DNA of 34,353 nt from Bryobacterales bacterium (GTDB lineage Bacteria; Acidobacteriota; Terriglobia; Bryobacterales; Bryobacteraceae). A program made the translations under genes and the position numbers. Shown here in pieces: positions 22,652 through 30,221 of this stretch (positions within the stretch are counted from its first letter, which is position 1; every line of letters starts with the position of its first letter). Below the pieces are notes generated by a model. The model had not been told where the DNA came from and ran no database searches. It saw nothing but the letters and a program-made list of their open reading frames with translations. The DNA lies in assembly GCA_020851655.1 (NCBI GenBank), contig JADZCI010000015.1, positions 1 through 34,353 on the forward strand, in the 5' to 3' direction.

Positions 22652-23242
22652 TCAGACCTTCAGCGAGCCGCGGAAGGCTCTGGCGGCATAGTAAGACTCC
22701 GCGCCGTTGTGATAGACGAAAACAGCGTCATAGCGGCGGTCGCAAAAAAGAGCGCCGCCGAGCTTCCGGATCGGCGCGGGCGTCCTGATCCAGCTTGAAG
22801 TCTTTGTGTCAAACGCTCCCAGTCTCTGCAGCGCTCGATACTGGTCTTCGTTGAGGATCTCGATGCCCATGGCATCCGCCATGCCGAGCGCATTGTCCCG
22901 CGGTTTGTGCTGCTTTCTCGACTCCAGCGCTTGCCGGTCATAGCAGAGACTTCTGCGGCCCTTCGGGCTTTCCGCCGAACAATCGTAGAAGATATATTCG
23001 CCCGTCCCTTCATCGCGCCCGGTCACGTCCGGCTCGCCCCCGGTGCGGTCCATTTCGTTTAGGGACCAGAGCTTTTGCGGGCTGGCTTCCAGTTTCTCTT
23101 GCACACCCGCCCATTCGAGACCTTCGTGGCGGTTCCTGTGCTTCTCGAAACGGGTCTTCAACACGCCCAGCAGTTGTTTCCGCTGTTCCGGCGGCAGGTT
23201 CCGGTTCTTGCTCTCGCCTCGTCCCGGCGTTGTTGCCTTCAT
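22652..23242 (-). CDS. DUF4256 domain-containing protein
   Basis: This 196-residue protein matches the DUF4256 family over nearly its whole length. An N-terminal helical part (LPPEQRKQLLGVLKTRFEKH) leads into SLNEMDRTGGEPDVTG, then EYIFYDCSAESPKGRRSLCYD, NALGMADAMGIEILNEDQY, and a C-terminal FCDRRYDAVFVYHNGAESYYAARAF. The conserved acidic and Tyr/His residues suggest a small globular enzyme or binding domain, but no function is known. There is no signal peptide. A GGGGGA Shine-Dalgarno lies 7 bp before the ATG. The gene lies upstream of arsR on the same strand but arsR has its own promoter, so the two are probably separate units. Confidence 0.85.
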   Translation of the reverse strand: MKATTPGRGESKNRNLPPEQRKQLLGVLKTRFEKHRNRHEGLEWAGVQEKLEASPQKLWSLNEMDRTGGEPDVTGRDEGTGEYIFYDCSAESPKGRRSLCYDRQALESRKQHKPRDNALGMADAMGIEILNEDQYRALQRLGAFDTKTSSWIRTPAPIRKLGGALFCDRRYDAVFVYHNGAESYYAARAFRGSLKV

Positions 23243-23280
23243 CAGCCAATCCCCCGTCCGTGAAATAGAACGGTGGATAG

Positions 23281-23691
23281 TATCTCACGTTCTTCGAGAA
23301 GCGCTCATCCATAAGTAAGGATCAAACTCGCAAGGGCCGTAAACCCTATCTGGAGAGCCAGAACATCACCTGCAACCAGGGAATTGTTTGTGAGATCCAC
23401 TACCCGCCCGTGCCGCCTGGCATGCGCCTGGTGGTAGAGCATGTCAATGCCGGCATCGGCATCCCAGCCGGCGGCATCCGCCTTACGTCCCTGGCCACGC
23501 AAGGGAGTACCCAGTTTCTCCTCCCCGCGCGAACCATCTCCGACCCCACGCTGATGATCGTGAACGAGCCTGTACTGGCTTACTTCGACAGCGGACAGGC
23601 GCCGGTCTTCCGGATCGTTTTGACCCCTGCTGCCAACGTGGCATTTGCCGGCGCCACCGTTACAGGCTACCTGGTCAACCTCACAAGATGA
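23281..23691 (+). pseudogene. 5'-truncated fragment of an uncharacterised, probably secreted protein
   Basis: An open frame runs from just after a TAG (23278-23280) to the stop at 23689-23691. The protein-like part begins around KPYLESQNITCNQG and continues through VPPGMRLVVEHVNAGIG to ATVTGYLVNLTR. The alternating hydrophobic pattern resembles small beta-rich proteins with a (V/F)PPVPxGxRLVVEHV motif that I associate with Acidobacteria. There is no ATG, GTG or TTG in frame until the GTG at 23410, which falls in the middle of the conserved-looking part and has no Shine-Dalgarno. The most likely reading is that the 5' end was lost. It could also be a functional 93-residue protein from 23410. 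It converges on the TonB receptor gene, ending 5 bp from it. Confidence 0.5.
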
Positions 23692-23696
23692 CCCGC

Positions 23697-26003
23697 CTAG
23701 AAGCGCGCCGTCAACGCCACCCGCACCGCCACCGGTGAACCGGGCGATATGTTTGTATTGCTGTTTGAATTCGCATAGTAGCGCCGGTTCGTCACATTCT
23801 CGACATTGGCCTGCAACCGCACTTTTTCGGTGAGCGAATAGAACACCGCCGCGTCGGCGCGCGTGTAACCCGGCAGCACCACCGTGTTGTCCACGCCGGC
23901 AAACATATCGGTCCGGTTCAAGATGCCGAGCCCGGCGCTGAGGCGCGAAAACACCCGGTAATGGTTCCACAACGAGAACGTATGCCGGGGCGCCATCGCC
24001 GGCACAGCGCCCAACCGCGCCGCCGCGGTCGCGCTCGTCACAAAAGCGTCTTGCAGCGCGTACCCTCCGGCTACCTCCCACGCCTTCGTCAGCCGGCCGT
24101 TCACCCCCACTTCCACCCCGTTGGTTCGCTGGCTTCCCGTCTGCACGATTCGCGTCGGATCGTTCGGATCGATCGAACGCGTGTTGGTGCGATCCAACCG
24201 GTACACAGCCGCGCTCAGCGATAACTGCGAAATATCCCACTTGACCCCGGCTTCGTAATTCGTGAATCGCTCCGGCTTCAACTGCTGCGTCACCGCCGTC
24301 AGCGACGCAAACTGGTCGCCCGAACTGGGCAGGTAGGACACGCTCCGGCTTCCATAGATCGACACCGCCGCCGCGGGCTTCAACACCACGCCCACGCGCG
24401 GCCCCACCATGTTGTCGATCCGCCGCAGTTCTTCGAGCGTCCGGTTGTTGTGATACTTCAGATCAAAATGATCGAACCGCGCTCCGGCGATGACCTGCAC
24501 GTACCGGTTCAGCGTGATCTGGTCCTGCGCGTATACCGCCCCGGCGCCTGCCCGGACATGGTTGTCGGCGTCGGTGGCGCTTTGGCGGAACGTGGCGCGC
24601 GTGCGTAGCAGCGGATCGGCCACCGGAATCAGGATCGACGTCGCGGTGTTGTTGAAATACCCCGTGTTGCGGAAGTTGTCCGTAAATTGCCCGCCCAATT
24701 CCGTGCCCACGGTCACCGTATGGCGGATGCCGCCCGTCCAAAATATGGCCGTCCCGTCCGTCTGGTTGAACACGTTCGTCCGCGCTGTCGCGCTGTTGTA
24801 TGCGCTCATGAGCAGTTGCGTTCCGCCCGGCGCCACCGCGCCCGGAACATAGTTCTGATACGCGCGGTCATAGCCGCCCGCCAGTGTCCGGTTGCGCAGC
24901 ATCAGCCGGCCCGCCTGGTGCTCCACGACCACCCGGCCAAGATTCACCGCCGCGCGCACACGGCTGTCATCCGGATTGCCAAAATACCGCGACACCGGCA
25001 CGTCCAGCGGCCGCCCCTGGTAGGAAGAGATTCCCCGGTCGGCGACTCGCTTGTCCTCAAAATGCTCGTAGCCCACCACCGCCCTCGTCGCGCCCGCGCC
25101 AATGGCCACCGACGGGCTGATCCCGAAACGCTCCAGGTTTACAAAGTCGCGAAAACTCCCCGAGTTCTCATACATCCCGTTGAACCGCACCGCCATCATC
25201 CGGCTCAACGGCTGGTCGAAATCCCCCGCAATCCGTTTGCCGCCAAAGGAGCCGCCTTGCAGCATCACCTCTCTCAGAGGCATGAACGACGGCTCCTTGC
25301 TCACGCGGTTGATGACACCGCCTCCTCCTCCGCGCCCAAAAATCATCGCATTGGGACCCTTGAGCGCCTCCACCCGCTCCAGGTTGTAGAGATCGCGGTA
25401 ATACTGCACATCGTCGCGAACCCCGTCCAGATAAAAATCGGCCGACGAACTGTTGCCCCGGATCACCACCTGGTCGCGGTTGTTCTCCCCCTGGTGCGCG
25501 GTCATGCCCGGAACGTATCGCACCACATCGCCGATCCCCGCCATCAACTGGTCGCGGATCTGTTGTTGCGAGATCACCGTGATTGCCTGCGGGATATCCC
25601 GCAACGGCGTCGGTGTCCGGGTGGCCGACGAGATCGTGGGCGTTACGTAATCGCTCCCCTCGATGACCGTGACCGATTCACGAACCGGCGCCACATGCAG
25701 CGTCAACCGCACCTCGGCTCGGTCCACTACCTCCACCGTCTGCGACAGGTCGCTGAACCCGACATGCGTCGCGGTCAAGCGGTACTCGCCCGGCGGCACG
25801 GCAAGCTCGAATCTCCCGTCGCCGCCCGTGAACGCGCTCTTCAATGTGGCGTCTTGCACCGAGACGCTGATCCGAACTCCGGCGATCGGCGCGCCCGAGG
25901 CGTCCCTCACAACGCCGGTTAATGGCGCCTCGACCTGCTGGCCCCAAGCCACCGAAATGGCGGTAGCCGCCGCGAGACACCGCAAAAGATGAAAAAACAT
26001 CAT
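23697..26003 (-). CDS. TonB-dependent (siderophore-type) outer-membrane receptor
   Basis: This 768-residue receptor has a signal peptide (1-21) and a carboxypeptidase-regulatory-like beta-sandwich (about 27-105, LTGVVRDASGAPIAGVRI). The plug spans about 125-240, with TPTPLRDIPQAITVISQQQI, DVVRYVPGM, VVIRGNSS and IFGRGGGGGVINRVSKEP. A 22-strand-type barrel ends in a terminal Phe (VRVALTARF). The plug resembles siderophore receptors of the FhuA/FpvA type; the N-terminal sandwich is typical of Acidobacteria and Bacteroidetes. The receptor would import an iron chelate or another large ligand with TonB energy. It is transcribed divergently from the sulfate-assimilation operon, so a sulfur-containing ligand is a possibility, not shown. 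Two ATGs (26003 and 26000) are possible starts. Confidence 0.92.
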   Translation of the reverse strand: MMFFHLLRCLAAATAISVAWGQQVEAPLTGVVRDASGAPIAGVRISVSVQDATLKSAFTGGDGRFELAVPPGEYRLTATHVGFSDLSQTVEVVDRAEVRLTLHVAPVRESVTVIEGSDYVTPTISSATRTPTPLRDIPQAITVISQQQIRDQLMAGIGDVVRYVPGMTAHQGENNRDQVVIRGNSSSADFYLDGVRDDVQYYRDLYNLERVEALKGPNAMIFGRGGGGGVINRVSKEPSFMPLREVMLQGGSFGGKRIAGDFDQPLSRMMAVRFNGMYENSGSFRDFVNLERFGISPSVAIGAGATRAVVGYEHFEDKRVADRGISSYQGRPLDVPVSRYFGNPDDSRVRAAVNLGRVVVEHQAGRLMLRNRTLAGGYDRAYQNYVPGAVAPGGTQLLMSAYNSATARTNVFNQTDGTAIFWTGGIRHTVTVGTELGGQFTDNFRNTGYFNNTATSILIPVADPLLRTRATFRQSATDADNHVRAGAGAVYAQDQITLNRYVQVIAGARFDHFDLKYHNNRTLEELRRIDNMVGPRVGVVLKPAAAVSIYGSRSVSYLPSSGDQFASLTAVTQQLKPERFTNYEAGVKWDISQLSLSAAVYRLDRTNTRSIDPNDPTRIVQTGSQRTNGVEVGVNGRLTKAWEVAGGYALQDAFVTSATAAARLGAVPAMAPRHTFSLWNHYRVFSRLSAGLGILNRTDMFAGVDNTVVLPGYTRADAAVFYSLTEKVRLQANVENVTNRRYYANSNSNTNISPGSPVAVRVALTARF

Positions 26004-26019
26004 GGACCTCTTTGGTCCA
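26003..26019. repeat. Perfect inverted repeat touching the TonB receptor start codon
   Basis: On the minus strand TGGACCAAAGAGGTCCA has perfect 6-bp arms and a 5-nt loop, and its last A is the first base of the ATG at 26003. The Shine-Dalgarno-like GAGG lies in the loop/3' arm. If the transcript starts upstream of 26019, an RNA hairpin could hide the ribosome site. If it starts at about 26012, the repeat would be a DNA operator. Confidence 0.5.
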
Positions 26020-26047
26020 GAATAGTCGACGTTTTAGCGAAATGCAA
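26019..26047 (-). promoter_or_regulatory. Candidate promoter of the TonB receptor gene
   Basis: On the minus strand TTGCAT (26047-26042) and TATTCT (26024-26019) are spaced by exactly 17 bp, each matching 4 of 6 consensus bases. The -35 is formed by one arm of the palindrome at 26042-26058. It would give a very short leader (about 9 nt). An alternative pair, TTGATG with TAAAAC and a 19-bp spacer, would start transcription further upstream. The choice is unresolved. Confidence 0.4.
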
Positions 26048-26058
26048 CTCAGTTGCAT
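26042..26058. promoter_or_regulatory. 17-bp perfect palindrome, probable operator
   Basis: ATGCAACTCAGTTGCAT is a perfect 8-1-8 palindrome in the divergent intergenic region. It overlaps the candidate -35 of the TonB receptor promoter, as expected for a repressor site. An iron- or metal-dependent regulator is the natural candidate given the receptor type. The sequence does not match the classical Fur box, and I cannot name the regulator. Confidence 0.6.
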
Positions 26059-26162
26059 CAAATAATCGTTAAAATACATCTAAGTTTGAATGGCTTCAGC
26101 CACATAGAAATCGCTTACGGACACTGATTGGCTGGTAGATCGATCTTCAAGAAGGAATACAC

Positions 26163-26184
26163 CTAATACTTGATAGGTATTTAG
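26163..26184 (+). promoter_or_regulatory. Imperfect palindrome upstream of cysD, candidate sulfur-regulator site
   Basis: AATACTTGATAGGTATT (26165-26181) has matching AATAC/GTATT arms, and the symmetry extends imperfectly outward through CTA...TAG. It lies 26 bp before the cysD ATG. TTGATA inside it (26170-26175) could act as a -35 with an 18-bp spacer to an extended -10, TGTTACGCT (26191-26199). That pairing would give a leaderless cysD mRNA, and no Shine-Dalgarno precedes the ATG. ATAC...GTAT symmetry is reminiscent of Rrf2-family (IscR/CymR-like) sites, but that link is speculative. Confidence 0.4.
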
Positions 26185-26207
26185 ACTATGTGTTACGCTA
26201 GCCCTGA

Positions 26208-27113
26208 ATGGCGATGGCCCAGCTCTCTCATCTTCGTGCCCTGGAAGCCGAGAGCATCCATATTCTGCGCGAAGTTGCCGCTCAGTTCGCCAAGCCCGTT
26301 CTGCTGTACAGCATCGGGAAAGACTCCTCGGTCCTTCTCCATCTCTCCCGCAAAGCCTTCCATCCGGGACGCCTTCCCTTCCCGCTTCTGCACATTGACA
26401 CGACTTACGAGTATCCCGAGCTCATCGAGTTTCGCGACCGTTTTGTCGCCGAAATCGGAGCCAGGTTGCTGGTCTACACCAACACGGCCGCCATCGAGCA
26501 GGGCGCCAACCCCTACGACCTGGGCACGGCGAAATGCTGCGGTCTGCTGCGCACGCGCGCGCTCGTCGAGGGGCTCAAGCATTATGGATTCGATGCCGCT
26601 CTCGGCGGCGCGCGGCGTGATGAGGAGCGCTCCCGCGCCAAAGAGCGGGTCTTCTCCTTCCGCGACCGCCAGGGGCAATGGGATCCCAAGAACCAGCGCC
26701 CCGAGCTTTGGAATCTCTTCAACGGGCGCGTGGACCCGGGCGAAAGCATCCGCGTGTTTCCGCTCTCCAACTGGACCGAGTTCGATGTCTGGCAGTACAT
26801 CAACCTGGAAAACATCGCCCTGGCGCCGCTTTATTTCGCCAGACCGCGCACCGTTGTCGTGCGCGGCGAAACGCTGATTCCGGTCGAGCAGAACGTCAAG
26901 CTGCTGCCCGGCGAACAACCGCAACAGATCATGTGCCGCATGCGCTCTCTCGGCTGCACGCCGTGCAGCGGCGCCATACGGTCCGATGCCGACACGGTCC
27001 CCAAGATCATCGCTGAACTGTTTTCTTTCCGCCGCTCCGAGCGGGAAAACCGCATCATCGATCACGACCAGGATGGCTCGATGGAATTAAAGAAACGCGA
27101 GGGCTATTTCTAA
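26208..27113 (+). CDS. cysD: Sulfate adenylyltransferase subunit 2 (CysD)
   Basis: This 301-residue ATP-pyrophosphatase-type subunit adenylylates sulfate to adenosine 5'-phosphosulfate (APS) together with the GTPase subunit CysN. The PP-loop is SIGKDSS (35-41). Other family blocks are [67 protein letters not shown] and the C-terminal [10 protein letters not shown]. Length is normal. The ATG at 26208 is followed two codons later by another ATG (26214); there is no Shine-Dalgarno at either, which fits leaderless initiation. The stop is 2 bp before cysN, the canonical cysDN arrangement, and this is the first gene of a five-gene sulfate-assimilation operon. Confidence 0.95.
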   Translation: MAMAQLSHLRALEAESIHILREVAAQFAKPVLLYSIGKDSSVLLHLSRKAFHPGRLPFPLLHIDTTYEYPELIEFRDRFVAEIGARLLVYTNTAAIEQGANPYDLGTAKCCGLLRTRALVEGLKHYGFDAALGGARRDEERSRAKERVFSFRDRQGQWDPKNQRPELWNLFNGRVDPGESIRVFPLSNWTEFDVWQYINLENIALAPLYFARPRTVVVRGETLIPVEQNVKLLPGEQPQQIMCRMRSLGCTPCSGAIRSDADTVPKIIAELFSFRRSERENRIIDHDQDGSMELKKREGYF

Positions 27114-27115
27114 GC

Positions 27116-28789
27116 ATGGCGGCCATTGCCCAGCCTCAGACTCTCTCGCTGTCGCACTTCGAGCTACAGCCCGGGGAAAAGTCCATCCTGCGCTTTTCCA
27201 CCGCCGGCAGCGTGGACGACGGCAAGTCCACTCTGATCGGACGGCTCCTCTTTGACAGCCGCGGCGCCTTTGACGACCAGATCGAAGCGGTCCGCAAGAG
27301 CCCCATCAACCGCTCCAGCGGCGCCATCGATTTCTCGCTGCTGACCGATGGCCTGCGTGCGGAGCGCGAACAGGGCATCACCATCGATGTCGCCTACCGC
27401 TACTTCTCCACTTCGCGGCGCAAGTTCATCATCGCCGACACGCCGGGACATGAGCAGTACACGCGCAACATGGCCACCGGCGCCAGCACGGCCGACGCCG
27501 CGGTTATCCTCGTCGACGCGCGAAAAGGCGTCCTGCCGCAGTCGCGCCGCCACGCCTCGATCTCCGCGCTGCTCGGTATCCGCCACCTCATCATCGCCGT
27601 CAACAAGATGGACTTGGCCGGCTACAGCCGGTCCGTGTTTGACGCCATCCGGCGCGATTTCGAAGCGCTGTCCCCGGCGCTGCGCCATCCCTGGTTGACG
27701 TTTATTCCGGTGAGCGCGCTCGAAGGCGACAACGTCGTCGAGCGTTCGCCTCGTATGGCCTGGTATCAGGGTCCGGCCTTGCTCGAGTTCCTCGAAAACC
27801 TGGATGTCGACAGTTCGCAAAGCGACCTGCCCGCGCGCTTTCCGGTGCAGTACGTCATCCGGCCGCACCTCGATTTCCGCGGCTTCGCCGGCCAGTTGGC
27901 CTCGGGCTGGCTCGCCACCGGCGACCGCGTCGTGGCTCTGCCATCCGGCCACACCAGCCGCATCAAAGAGATTGTCACCTTCGACGGCCACGTGGACCGC
28001 GCTTTCGCACCCATGTCGGTTACCGTGACATTGGAAGACGAAATCGACATCAGCCGCGGCGACGTACTCACACACGTCAACGCCGTGCCCGAACTCGGGC
28101 GGCGCGTCGAAGCCACTCTCGTCTGGATGTCCGCGGCGGACTTGGAAACCGGCAAAACGTATCTCCTGCGCCACGGACCGAACGAAGTGCCGGCCCGCGT
28201 CACCGAGGTCATCAACCGCCTGGATGTCGATACGCTCACGCGCCGCCCGGCCGGCGCGCTGCGCCTGAACGACATCGGCCTGGCGAGCCTGGAATTCGCG
28301 CGTCCCGTCGCGTTTGATTGCTATCACGACAACCGCCGTACCGGAGCGTTTGTCCTGGTCGACCCGCTCACCAACCTCACTCTTGCCGCGGGCATGATCG
28401 AACGGCGCCTGGAAGCGCAGCGGCGCCGTCCGACCGCCTCCTTCATCGCGGACCGCGTCACGCCGCCGGAACGCACCGAGCACTTCGGACACACCGCCGC
28501 GGTTGTGACTCTGGCCTCGCGTCCCAACCTGCTGGAGCCGCTCGAACGCATGCTGTTCGAATTGGGCGCGCACGTGGTGGTGATGCGGCAGCCGGTCTCG
28601 CCGCTCAACGCTCTGCTCGAAGCCGGCCTGCTGGTCCTCACGCCCCTGCGGGTTCCCGGCGCGCTGAGCGCCGGCAGCCTCCAACTGCCGGACGACTCCG
28701 AAGCGGCCTGCAAAGAAATTCTGGAATACCTGCGCGGCGAAGGAATCCTCCGGACTCGCAGCGAATACGACGCGGGAGAAGGGATCTGA
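27116..28789 (+). CDS. cysN: Sulfate adenylyltransferase subunit 1 (CysN) with degenerate APS-kinase-like tail
   Basis: This 557-residue EF-Tu-like GTPase couples GTP hydrolysis to APS formation by CysD. GTPase motifs are intact: GSVDDGKST (31-39), DTPGHEQ (108-114) and NKMD (163-166); two beta-barrel domains follow to about residue 440. CysN alone is about 475 residues and CysN-CysC fusions about 620-640, so this protein lies between. The extra tail (about 450-557) resembles APS kinase. LLEPLERMLFELGAHVVVM parallels the helix and strand after the kinase P-loop, ALLEAGLLVLTPLRVPGAL parallels the later 'DAGLIVL.SFISP' block, and EILEYLRGEGIL parallels the C-terminal helix. The P-loop itself (GxSGxGKST) and DGDNxR are missing, and about 80 residues are lost. 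The tail therefore should not phosphorylate APS; it may be structural. Confidence 0.9.
   Translation: MAAIAQPQTLSLSHFELQPGEKSILRFSTAGSVDDGKSTLIGRLLFDSRGAFDDQIEAVRKSPINRSSGAIDFSLLTDGLRAEREQGITIDVAYRYFSTSRRKFIIADTPGHEQYTRNMATGASTADAAVILVDARKGVLPQSRRHASISALLGIRHLIIAVNKMDLAGYSRSVFDAIRRDFEALSPALRHPWLTFIPVSALEGDNVVERSPRMAWYQGPALLEFLENLDVDSSQSDLPARFPVQYVIRPHLDFRGFAGQLASGWLATGDRVVALPSGHTSRIKEIVTFDGHVDRAFAPMSVTVTLEDEIDISRGDVLTHVNAVPELGRRVEATLVWMSAADLETGKTYLLRHGPNEVPARVTEVINRLDVDTLTRRPAGALRLNDIGLASLEFARPVAFDCYHDNRRTGAFVLVDPLTNLTLAAGMIERRLEAQRRRPTASFIADRVTPPERTEHFGHTAAVVTLASRPNLLEPLERMLFELGAHVVVMRQPVSPLNALLEAGLLVLTPLRVPGALSAGSLQLPDDSEAACKEILEYLRGEGILRTRSEYDAGEGI
28480..28786 (+). other. Degenerate APS kinase (CysC)-like domain within cysN
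   Basis: This marks the coding part for residues about 456-557 of CysN. Where APS kinase has a beta strand, P-loop and helix (VWLTGLSGAGKST...LxxxLF.LG), this protein has VVTLASRPNLLEPLERMLFELG, so strand and helix survive but no GKS/T remains. The adenylyl-sulfate-binding middle is deleted. The assignment is by pattern and order of blocks, not by a computed alignment. Confidence 0.6.
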
Positions 28790-28791
28790 CC

Positions 28792-29460
28792 ATGTCAATC
28801 GATGTCCTCACCGCCGCCGAACAGGCGATTGCCCGCTTCGCTCAAACCAAGGCCTGCTACACGTGCAGCTTTCAAGCCGAAGATGTCGTCCTGCTGCACC
28901 TGCTGCTGCGCCGGAACCCTTCGATTCCCGTCCTCTTTCTCGAAACCGGCTACCACTTCGCCGCCACCTATGCTTACCGCGACCGCCTCGCCTCGGAATG
29001 GAACCTGAACCTGGTCAATCTCAAGACGGACCTCAGCGTCGCCGCGCAGGAGACGCAGTTTGGGCGCCTCTACGAATCGGACCCGGCGCGCTGCTGCCAG
29101 ATGCGTAAAGTGGAGCCGCTCATGAAAGGTCTGGAGCCTTACGATGTCTGGTTCACCGGCTTGAGGCGCGAGCAGTCGCCCACGCGCGCCAACCTTCAAG
29201 TGGAAGAGCGTCACCGCTTGCCGTCGGGCCGCGAGATCGCCAAGATCAGCCCGCTGGCCGCCTGGACGTGGCAGGACGTCTGGAGCTACCTGTCGGCCAA
29301 CGAGATTCCACATCTGCCGTTGTACGACACAGGCTACACAAGCATCGGTTGCGAACCGTGCACCGCCAGGCCGGCCGAAGGCGAAAGCCTCCGGTCCGGA
29401 CGTTGGGGTGGCAAGAAGCTGGAGTGCGGAATTCATACATTCACGGGAAAGGACGCCTGA
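28792..29460 (+). CDS. cysH: Adenylyl-sulfate (APS) reductase, [4Fe-4S] type
   Basis: This 222-residue thioredoxin-dependent reductase converts APS to sulfite and AMP. The PP-loop variant SFQAEDVV (26-33) is typical. Cys101-Cys102 and Cys187-x2-Cys190 form the CC...CxxC set that binds the [4Fe-4S] cluster in APS-specific enzymes and is absent from PAPS-specific enterobacterial CysH. Cys212 in KKLECGIH is the catalytic nucleophile. APS rather than PAPS is thus the expected substrate, in line with the dead kinase tail of CysN. The ATG at 28792 is 2 bp after the cysN stop. A longer frame reaching back to 28318 is only an out-of-frame reading of cysN. The protein is at the short end of the family range. 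Confidence 0.93.
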   Translation: MSIDVLTAAEQAIARFAQTKACYTCSFQAEDVVLLHLLLRRNPSIPVLFLETGYHFAATYAYRDRLASEWNLNLVNLKTDLSVAAQETQFGRLYESDPARCCQMRKVEPLMKGLEPYDVWFTGLRREQSPTRANLQVEERHRLPSGREIAKISPLAAWTWQDVWSYLSANEIPHLPLYDTGYTSIGCEPCTARPAEGESLRSGRWGGKKLECGIHTFTGKDA

Positions 29461-29461
29461 G

Positions 29462-30220
29462 ATGGAAGTCGTCGTGGGCTTTATCATCGCTTTGATTGTC
29501 GGCATGACCGGCATGGGCGGCGGGCCGCTGGCCGTGCCCATTCTCACCTTGTGGCTGGGACTGCCGGCCGCGGCGGCGGTGGGCACGTCCTTTCTTTTTG
29601 TGACCATCACGAAGCTCGTCGCCACGCCGATCTATCTGTCTCGCGGACAGGTTGACTTGCGCATGGTGCGCCACCTGGCGATCGGGGGCATTCCCGGCGT
29701 CATCACCGGGTCGCTGCTGCTCAGCCGCATGAAGTCGGAGGCGCTGCAACCGGCGGTTCTCACGGTGGTCGGACTTCTCATCGTCGTCATGGCGGGCATC
29801 AGTATGTGGAAGCTCTTCAGCCCCGAGTTGGATCGCCCGGCGCAGGCGCGTCTGGCGTGGGTCCCGGTCCTGACATTCCTCATCGGCCTGGAAGTCGGCT
29901 TCTCGTCGGCTGGCGCCGGCGCTCTGTGCAGCCTCGTGCTGATGTACTTCACCACGCTGCCGATGAACCGGATCGTCGGAACGGATCTGCTGTTCGGGCT
30001 GGTTCTCTCTACCATTGGCGGCGGGTTGCATCTGGCGGTCGGCACGGTGGAAACAGGTCTGCTGGTCAAGTTGTGCATCGGCGGCGTCCTGGGCGCCGCG
30101 GTGGGCGCGCAAGTCGGCAGCAGGATGCCCATCCGTCCGCTGCGCGCGGCCCTGAGCACCGTTCTGGTATACCTGGGAGGATCGCTGTTTTGGAAGGGAT
30201 TCCAGGTCCTGGTGAAGTAA
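29462..30220 (+). CDS. TauE/SafE (DUF81) family membrane permease
   Basis: This 252-residue integral membrane protein has about seven to eight hydrophobic segments. The two TauE/SafE repeat halves begin at VGFIIALIVGMTGMGGGPLAVP (near the N-terminus) and at VLTFLIGLEVGFSSAGAGAL (near residue 140), the second copy of the G-x-G-G/A-G-rich motif. Family members move sulfite, sulfoacetate, taurine-derived anions or other sulfur compounds across the inner membrane, often as exporters. Inside this operon it may take up sulfate or export excess sulfite made by the APS reductase; direction cannot be read from the sequence. The ATG at 29462 is 1 bp after the cysH stop. A longer frame from 29408 lies within cysH and is less likely. 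Confidence 0.9.
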   Translation: MEVVVGFIIALIVGMTGMGGGPLAVPILTLWLGLPAAAAVGTSFLFVTITKLVATPIYLSRGQVDLRMVRHLAIGGIPGVITGSLLLSRMKSEALQPAVLTVVGLLIVVMAGISMWKLFSPELDRPAQARLAWVPVLTFLIGLEVGFSSAGAGALCSLVLMYFTTLPMNRIVGTDLLFGLVLSTIGGGLHLAVGTVETGLLVKLCIGGVLGAAVGAQVGSRMPIRPLRAALSTVLVYLGGSLFWKGFQVLVK

Positions 30221-30221
30221 T

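Noticed and set aside
26091..26102. Short inverted repeat TGGCTTCAGCCA in the cysD/TonB intergenic region
   Set aside because: It is short, with a two-base loop, and not placed near a candidate promoter element; chance is the simplest explanation.
28480..28786. A functional CysN-CysC bifunctional enzyme
   Set aside because: There is no GxSGxGKS/T P-loop or DGDNxR, and the domain is roughly half the normal size.
28318..28791. N-terminal extension of the APS reductase frame into cysN
   Set aside because: The extension is an out-of-frame reading of cysN. The ATG at 28792 follows the cysN stop by 2 bp and gives a family-like N-terminus.
27164..28798. A 544-codon minus-strand frame opposite cysN
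   Set aside because: The plus strand encodes a clear CysN GTPase; the antisense frame has no recognisable motif.
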